Assembly (NCBI GenBank): GCA_016191305.1
Contig: JACPOX010000318.1
Coordinates: forward strand, 1-11,379
Direction of reading: 5' to 3'
DNA: 11,379 nt
DNA from: Legionella longbeachae
GTDB taxonomy: Bacteria; Pseudomonadota; Gammaproteobacteria; Legionellales; Legionellaceae
Each line of letters starts with the position of its first letter. Position 1 is the stretch's first letter. A program made the translations under genes and the position numbers. Of the stretch, positions 6,524 through 11,379 are shown one piece after another. The notes beneath the pieces are model-generated. The model saw only the letters and a list, made by a program, of their open reading frames with translations, did no database searches and was not told the DNA's origin.

Positions 6524-7591
6524 CTAAAACATGAATCGATTTTCGATCTTATTTTCATCATTAAGGTTATTTTTTATACTCGAAACCCCTAATAATGTCT
6601 GGGATAAAGAATTGGATAAGGATACCTGACTTTTATTCTGCAATTTAAATAATAAAGTACGGATTTCCTCTGCTCCTTCAGCCAATTCTTGTGCATAAAA
6701 CGCATTAGCTGTAATTTCATACCACTTATAACGCGTTGGTTTATCCTCATAAGAACTTGGTTTATAAATATTATCCCTATTTATTGGGTGTTTTTGATTT
6801 TGATTTAACCCCAGCACTAGAGTATCTTTATTAGTAATATAACTATTAGCAGGAACCACCTTCCATTTATTTTCTTTTTCATGATATTGCTTAACCAAAA
6901 GCATAGGTATTTCTACTTCCATATATGCTATTACTTGATCTTCGATTTCTATTCTTTCATTTTCGGGGTTTTTATTATTGTTAAGCGCCTCTTGCACCTT
7001 TTCAAGGTTTTCTAATAATGTACTGTATCGTTCCCATCTAGTTATAAGCCTGTCTAACATAGGCTCTTTATTATGATTTAATATCATTTCTTTGATAGAT
7101 TTTTTTTCTTCCTCACTCAACAAATTTAGTTCTAACTGCTTATCCGAATCAAATAAACCGAAAACATCTTGGTTGTTGTGTGCAACTACATTATTATTTT
7201 GTGGAATTACAACATCAATTAAATCACCATTAATCTCTTGCCATACTCCTTCACCAGCTACGTTTTGATTATTTGCTTCATTATTAATAACAGGGACGTC
7301 GTGAACAAAAGCTCCTTTTAATTTAGATATTCCATGAGATAACCATGAAAACAGTCCCTGAACTACATTAAAAAGCGCCATAGCAATGAATACTAGCGCT
7401 AGCGCAAATCCTTTTGTAGTAAACAACAAGGCTTTTGCTAGTGGAGTTGCTATGAAAAACAAAGCTTGTATAAGAGTCTTTGCAGTGAAAAATATAGCTT
7501 GTGCAAGGGGGCTTGTGATGAAAAGCAATGTTTTGATGGCAAACTTAAGGAGTAAAAAAAGGGCCTTAGGCAAAATTAGTATAAGTCTCAT
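6524..7591 (-). CDS. unrecognised protein with N-terminal hydrophobic undecad repeats
   Basis: 355 residues, no family recognised. Residues 1-88 divide without gaps into eight 11-residue units, for example LFITSPLAQAI (23-33), FFTAKTLIQAL (34-44), FFIATPLAKAL (45-55) and LFTTKGFALAL (56-66). Units alternate a proline form and a lysine form, giving a 22-residue super-period. The block is strongly hydrophobic with spaced Lys, so it is probably membrane-inserted or membrane-lying. Residues 95-155 are Asn/Val-rich and likely flexible. Residues 157-220 are charged and helical, possibly coiled coil. Residues 225-290 contain VPANSYITNKDTLVL and KHPINRDNI, which faintly recall a U-box-like fold, an uncertain reading. 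The tail is polar, Asn/Glu-rich and ends NRFMF. In Legionella such a layout would make a candidate Dot/Icm effector; this is inference only. A good promoter precedes it (7630-7658), but the ribosome site is weak. Confidence 0.75.
   Translation of the reverse strand: MRLILILPKALFLLLKFAIKTLLFITSPLAQAIFFTAKTLIQALFFIATPLAKALLFTTKGFALALVFIAMALFNVVQGLFSWLSHGISKLKGAFVHDVPVINNEANNQNVAGEGVWQEINGDLIDVVIPQNNNVVAHNNQDVFGLFDSDKQLELNLLSEEEKKSIKEMILNHNKEPMLDRLITRWERYSTLLENLEKVQEALNNNKNPENERIEIEDQVIAYMEVEIPMLLVKQYHEKENKWKVVPANSYITNKDTLVLGLNQNQKHPINRDNIYKPSSYEDKPTRYKWYEITANAFYAQELAEGAEEIRTLLFKLQNKSQVSLSNSLSQTLLGVSSIKNNLNDENKIENRFMF
7394..7591 (-). repeat. six tandem 33-bp units encoding the undecad repeats
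   Basis: Units lie at 7394-7426, 7427-7459, 7460-7492, 7493-7525, 7526-7558 and 7559-7591, the last ending exactly at the start codon. On the plus strand the middle units share a CAANGCTT-like beginning and a TGAAAAA-like end; units 7427-7459 and 7460-7492 agree at 23 of 33 bases. The outer units are more diverged. Two further undecads follow in the protein (residues 67-88) with little DNA similarity left. The array is in frame and coding, so it reflects internal duplication, not a CRISPR or satellite. Confidence 0.7.
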
Positions 7592-7629
7592 GCTTAAATA
7601 TACACCGTATTATTTAAATATAACATCCA

Positions 7630-7658
7630 ATTGTACAATGAGTTAATTTTTTGGTCAA
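7630..7658 (-). promoter_or_regulatory. sigma70-like promoter of the undecad-repeat gene
   Basis: On the minus strand: -35 TTGACC (7658-7653) and -10 TACAAT (7635-7630), 5 of 6 each, with an exact 17-bp spacer that includes an A-run. The predicted start near 7623 leaves a leader of about 30 nt before the ATG at 7591. Confidence 0.6.
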
Positions 7659-7766
7659 ATATAAATCTAAAAATAACGACTTGTGCTTTTTTGTCATTAC
7701 AACAGAGCAAGCAGCTAGCGTCAAATAATGGGACATGAAAATAATTCTCCAAACCCTAGTTATTTC

Positions 7767-7795
7767 TTGCCGATTCTAGCTTATCAAGGGATAAT
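7767..7795 (+). promoter_or_regulatory. sigma70-like promoter of the oxygenase gene
   Basis: -35 TTGCCG (7767-7772, 4 of 6), 17-bp spacer, -10 GATAAT (7790-7795, 5 of 6). The predicted start near 7802 gives a leader of about 55 nt. An inverted repeat TTATC-AAGG-GATAA (7781-7794) overlaps the -10 and could be an operator, but it may be chance. Confidence 0.45.
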
Positions 7796-7856
7796 AATAC
7801 CTACAAAGGACGAAAATATACTAATATATAATAAATAAATAGATAGAGCATTTAAA

Positions 7857-8630
7857 ATGACAATCGATATAAGACGTCAATTAACGGATCTGATCGTAAA
7901 AAGGTTAAATGAAACTAAAGAGCACTTGAAACAAGAGTTTTTCCTTAAGCATCCTATAAAAGTTGCCCGTCACTTTGCACTAGATAATCTTCTTCCAAAT
8001 GAAATTGCTGAGGAAATATACGCTAACTTTCCTAAACCAAACCAAATGCATCTATTAAGTATTCCTGGAAAGTTAAAGTTAAAATACAGCCACTTAAAAG
8101 ATGTATCCAGTTTATTGCAAGATATTAATTTTGCGATTCAAGATCCCCAAGTTGTCGCTTTGATTGAAGAGATTACAGAGATTAAAAACCAAGTTCCTGA
8201 CCCTTCACAGTATGCTGGTGGAATTAGCACCTTACTTAAAGGATATCGTCTTAATCCTCATTTAGATAATTCGCATGATGTGGACAGAAAACATTATCGA
8301 ACAGTAAATGTACTGTATTATGTGTCTCCTAATTGGCGACTGGAGAATGGTGGAAATTATGAACTATGGGATAATGAAATTAAAAATCGCATTATTATCC
8401 CTAGTCTTTTTAATCGCCTGCTTGTGATGGAAACAAATCGAACATCCTGGCATGCTGTTAATCCAGTTCTATGTGACGCTCCTCGATGTTGTGTGTTTAA
8501 TTACTTTTTTTCTGAACAATCTCCTGAAGGAGAAGAGTATTTTTTCAATGGGAATTCATTTAGAGCTCGCCCTGAACAAAAAATTTATCGTGCAATTGAA
8601 CGAGTCAAGAACACCTTCATGAGAAGATGA
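7857..8630 (+). CDS. 2-oxoglutarate/Fe(II)-dependent oxygenase
   Basis: A 257-residue soluble enzyme of the prolyl-4-hydroxylase-like 2OG-Fe(II) superfamily, which couples decarboxylation of 2-oxoglutarate to hydroxylation of a substrate. The double-stranded beta-helix core covers about 115-220. The HxD...H metal triad is visible as H135/D137 (NPHLDNSHD) and H199 (SWHAVNP), and R210 (APRCCVFNYFF) sits at the usual 2-oxoglutarate carboxylate position. The stretch ENGGNYELWD (163-172) matches the GGxLxLxD strand typical of this family. The N-terminal ~110 residues are helical and probably form the substrate side. Related stand-alone enzymes occur with glycan, peptide or protein substrates; nothing here identifies the substrate. 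It is a single-gene unit, divergent from the undecad-repeat gene and convergent with the serine hydrolase. The ribosome site is poor (AGAG at 7845-7848). Confidence 0.85.
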   Translation: MTIDIRRQLTDLIVKRLNETKEHLKQEFFLKHPIKVARHFALDNLLPNEIAEEIYANFPKPNQMHLLSIPGKLKLKYSHLKDVSSLLQDINFAIQDPQVVALIEEITEIKNQVPDPSQYAGGISTLLKGYRLNPHLDNSHDVDRKHYRTVNVLYYVSPNWRLENGGNYELWDNEIKNRIIIPSLFNRLLVMETNRTSWHAVNPVLCDAPRCCVFNYFFSEQSPEGEEYFFNGNSFRARPEQKIYRAIERVKNTFMRR

Positions 8631-8673
8631 GGCAAGAAATACTTGAGGTTAAAACGTGTTTCAGAAATATTAC

Positions 8674-8706
8674 AAGAACTTAGACTAGCTTACTGTCTAA
8701 GCTCTT
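8674..8706. terminator. hairpin between two convergent genes
   Basis: CTTAGAC (8679-8685) pairs with GTCTAAG (8695-8701) across a 9-nt loop. After one mismatch, AAGA (8674-8677) pairs with TCTT (8703-8706). It lies in the 111-bp gap between converging stop codons. No proper T-run follows on either strand, so it is at best a weak bidirectional terminator. Confidence 0.35.
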
Positions 8707-8741
8707 GGATTATGAAATAAAAGTTTCAGATAAACTCTAGT

Positions 8742-11379
8742 TTAAAAAGACTTTCCTATGAGAAACCCTGATTTAAATCCACAATAATTATCCTCTTGAT
8801 TTTTTTCTCTGCTTTTTTCAGGTGTCAAAAAACCTAAAGTTAATGTTTTTGCTTTTGGTAAAGAAAGTTGCTCTTTTGTTCTACCTGTTTTTTCATTATC
8901 TGTATCTTTTGGTAAAGGTTGTTTAAATAATAAGGTTTTATCATCATGGATAGAAAGAATTTCCATTAGATCTCTCTTGAAACTTATTTTGAAAGATGGC
9001 TCCTCTTGAGGCATAAACTCAGTCTCTGATATGCGCACAAGCTTTGTTTCAACATTAAAGCACCAATATCTCAAGCTGCCTTCTTTTATGTATATATCTG
9101 ATTCATTGTTGTAATTTCCTACAAAGTTTTCCAATGGAGTGATAAATACTTTTTTTTCTGGAGAAGAAATTTGGTGAACAGCATTCGACCATTCCAAACG
9201 CCTTAGCTCTAGAGCTTTTTCAAAATAATGTCTAGCTTCTTCAAATTTGCCCTGATCTTCATAAATCTTAGCCGTTATGATTTCTTGCCATCCTGGGTCA
9301 TCACTTTGACTAAAACTCATATATTTAAAGAGTTCTTTCATGTCACCAATGGTAGGTAAATCAAGAGAATTCAAAATTTTGGTTGCTATACTCATCCCAT
9401 TTTCTGAATTCGTAAAAAATACCGTCCCCTTTTTTTCATTAACATTTATAGCAATAAAAGATCGCGTATTAGGATTTGCACCCCATTGATATGCAATGAC
9501 TGAATCGTTATTTTTATAAATATGCCAACCTAAACCACATGTATTAGCTATACGGTAAATACTAGTTGGCTCAAATGCTTGTTTTATTATAGGGTCATCC
9601 ATACTATTTAACCAAGCAACCATAAATTTTGAAAAATCATTAGCCGTTGTAAGCAATGATGCAGCAGCGTGAAGTGGTGGCTCTATTTGGGATACAGGAG
9701 TAGATTTCCCTAGCTGATTATGAACCATTACAATATTTGTATCGTCTTCTAGTGGGGGAAGAAATGTAGAGCGATCCATTCCTAGAGGTTCAAAAACATA
9801 TTTTTTAGCTAGAGTCTCTAAATTTTCACTCGTTTTTGTCTCAATGACTTTTTGTAAGTAAAGAAAAGCTTCGCCTGAATAAGAATATCCCGTACCTAGA
9901 TCTGACTGAGAATCAAACGTTAGTGTAGAGGATAAATTTGGAACCCAATTGGGCAAGCCAGTGCTATGTGATAATATATGTCGAGCTGTTAATTGTGTAG
10001 CTTTTTCAGGATATTCACCATTTACAAGAAATCTTTCATATTTCAGAATAGGATGTAACGGTTCATCCAAATCAATTTGATTTTCCTTAACCAATTGTAA
10101 CACCAAATAAGTAAATACAATTTTACTAAGTGAAGATGCTGGAAATCTAGTATTATCGTCTACACTAGTGTTTTCCAGACCTGTTGATTGAGTATTTTTT
10201 TTGCCAAGAGCAAGAGAAGTTCTTACAAACTCATGTTTGGGTTGTTCTTTGGATTCGACATAAGCATAACTTACAGATGGAGTATGAGCAGAATCGATTA
10301 TTTCTTGTAGTTGCCCTTGATAAGGAGCAGTCACGGTAAGTGTTTGGTTGCTTTTTTCTTTAACTGGTATTGGTGACCAAATACTAGATTTAGAATTAAG
10401 TACAAGAGTTTTTAATTCTTTATGAAGCATTATTTTTTTATCATGCATGTTTTTTAAGTCTATAATGGCGATTTTTGAGTCTTTTATTCGTTTTGCATCA
10501 TTTTCATCTTCAGGCAGGATAAGAGGTAATTTACTCACTGTGTCCAAATAATTTTTAAGTACTCTTGGTGGCTGTCCATGATTGATGTATTGCTCAGCAA
10601 TTATAGAATACGCCCAGAAATCTCTAAGATTAAAACTAAGTTCAGTCCTATGTTCCTGGAGTAGCTTATCTGTTTTTTCAAAATCACCATGCCGTGCATA
10701 AGCGACCATTCGTTCTCCTACTGATAATTCTTCGGATATTTTAAATAAATCTTTTGAATCGATGGTGACATCATGAATAATCGGCTCTAAACCTAGTTTC
10801 ATTGCACACACATTGACTGCCCTAATGTTTGCCGGTGAAAAATAGGCATGAGTAAAATTAACAAAACTAGTCAAATCTACTTCTTTTCCAGCATGTAATG
10901 TATTAAATAACTCGTTTGTGTATTTTCCAGTATCGTGCTTAATCACACTCCCAATTTTAAATTGCCAATCACCCTTTTCATCTTTAAAAAACAGAATATT
11001 TTCAAATCCCATAGCATCCATGATGATATTTGTCTTTTGATAAAAATCACGATAATGATCTAAAAATTCCATCATCACTTCTTTGAGTTGAAAATCGCTA
11101 TCCAACCGTTGCAAAATAATACCGATTCTTTGATCTATGATCGCATAATCATTAAGCTCAAAGTCTATTCCAAATTCGTCTTTATGAAAAAGCGCTTTAT
11201 GTACTTTCTCAAAAAAATCCTGGTTGTGCTCCATCAAGTAAATATCAAGTTCTGCGGGTTCAATTTTAAAATCAAATTTTACTTTAGATTTGAAACATTT
11301 CTCATAAGGAACAATTGATAACGCCGCACTTTGAGACTCTTTGCCAGGAAGTACGACTTGATAAGTAATGTGCTCTTCA
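8742..11379 (-). CDS. multidomain serine hydrolase (class C beta-lactamase-like) fusion, 5' end outside window
   Basis: At least 878 residues; the frame is open to the right edge, so the N-terminus is missing. The TTG at 11237 and ATG at 11234 are internal, since 47 sensible codons precede them. Numbering from the TTG: residues 1-290 are unrecognised and mostly helical, with DAMGFENILFFKDEKGDWQF (74-93) faintly like a kinase catalytic loop and following strand. Residues about 305-625 are a beta-lactamase/PBP-type domain: nucleophile motif SLSK (S369, K372), LSHSTGLP (422-429), the tyrosine motif as YSGEAF (Y453) and QWGANPNTRSF (584-594) at the usual HxG/KTG place. Residues 648-680 form a TPR-like helix pair, and about 700-775 resemble the beta-barrel domain that often follows such hydrolases (LENFVGNY...). 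The tail is polar. There is no visible signal peptide, but the start is unseen. Such domains act as esterases, peptidases or transpeptidase-like enzymes; the substrate is unknown. Confidence 0.8.
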   Translation of the reverse strand, partial: EEHITYQVVLPGKESQSAALSIVPYEKCFKSKVKFDFKIEPAELDIYLMEHNQDFFEKVHKALFHKDEFGIDFELNDYAIIDQRIGIILQRLDSDFQLKEVMMEFLDHYRDFYQKTNIIMDAMGFENILFFKDEKGDWQFKIGSVIKHDTGKYTNELFNTLHAGKEVDLTSFVNFTHAYFSPANIRAVNVCAMKLGLEPIIHDVTIDSKDLFKISEELSVGERMVAYARHGDFEKTDKLLQEHRTELSFNLRDFWAYSIIAEQYINHGQPPRVLKNYLDTVSKLPLILPEDENDAKRIKDSKIAIIDLKNMHDKKIMLHKELKTLVLNSKSSIWSPIPVKEKSNQTLTVTAPYQGQLQEIIDSAHTPSVSYAYVESKEQPKHEFVRTSLALGKKNTQSTGLENTSVDDNTRFPASSLSKIVFTYLVLQLVKENQIDLDEPLHPILKYERFLVNGEYPEKATQLTARHILSHSTGLPNWVPNLSSTLTFDSQSDLGTGYSYSGEAFLYLQKVIETKTSENLETLAKKYVFEPLGMDRSTFLPPLEDDTNIVMVHNQLGKSTPVSQIEPPLHAAASLLTTANDFSKFMVAWLNSMDDPIIKQAFEPTSIYRIANTCGLGWHIYKNNDSVIAYQWGANPNTRSFIAINVNEKKGTVFFTNSENGMSIATKILNSLDLPTIGDMKELFKYMSFSQSDDPGWQEIITAKIYEDQGKFEEARHYFEKALELRRLEWSNAVHQISSPEKKVFITPLENFVGNYNNESDIYIKEGSLRYWCFNVETKLVRISETEFMPQEEPSFKISFKRDLMEILSIHDDKTLLFKQPLPKDTDNEKTGRTKEQLSLPKAKTLTLGFLTPEKSREKNQEDNYCGFKSGFLIGKSF

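Noticed and set aside
7394..7591. CRISPR-like array of 33-bp spacing
   Set aside because: Units are adjacent without spacers, diverge from each other and encode in-frame undecads.
7386..7646. Plus-strand frame of 86 codons across the 33-bp repeats
   Set aside because: It stays open only because the repeat units are a multiple of three and lack stops on this strand. The minus-strand gene has a better promoter and a much longer coherent product.
11088..11318. Plus-strand frame of 76 codons near the right edge
   Set aside because: It is antisense to the hydrolase fusion, whose frame is open to the window edge, and its product is low-complexity Phe/Lys-rich.

Overview
The window is AT-rich bacterial DNA from what looks like a Gram-negative gammaproteobacterium, most likely Legionella or a close relative. 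That placement is inferred from four things: low GC, a hybrid PAS sensor kinase, a two-gene set of secreted/outer-membrane products, and large multidomain proteins with eukaryote-style modular build. No 16S, tRNA or clear genus marker is present. There is no insertion sequence, CRISPR array or phage gene.

Layout. (1) 280-1971, plus: a stand-alone hybrid histidine kinase (PAS, HisKA, HATPase, receiver). Its receiver lacks the phospho-accepting aspartate. A strong hairpin spans its stop codon. (2) 1972-2516: a long intergenic stretch with one REP-like palindrome and, near its end, a good sigma70-type promoter. (3) 2517-5084, plus: two closely spaced genes, an outer-membrane beta-barrel protein and a larger exported beta-propeller-like protein. 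They probably form one transcription unit. A second, near-perfect REP-like palindrome follows directly. (4) 5141-6322, minus: a divergent dicarboxylate/amino-acid:cation symporter (DAACS family). (5) 6524-7591, minus: an unrecognised protein whose first ~88 residues are gap-free 11-residue hydrophobic repeats, written in the DNA as 33-bp units, followed by a soluble, partly helical region. (6) 7592-7856: a divergent promoter region with a good promoter on each strand. (7) 7857-8630, plus: a 2-oxoglutarate/Fe(II)-dependent oxygenase with its full metal and co-substrate residues. (8) 8742 to the right edge, minus: a very large multidomain protein with an unrecognised N-terminal part, a class C beta-lactamase-like serine hydrolase domain, a TPR-like helical pair and a C-terminal beta-rich domain. 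Its reading frame stays open to the window edge, so its true start lies outside.

The genes do not form one obvious pathway. The only convincing functional pair is the beta-barrel protein and the propeller protein, both exported and probably co-transcribed. The rest reads as an accessory patchwork of single-gene units facing different ways. The most unusual items are the undecad-repeat protein, the aspartate-less receiver, the symporter with altered substrate/cation residues, and the serine hydrolase fusion. I do not see a complete multi-gene system that I can claim is new.
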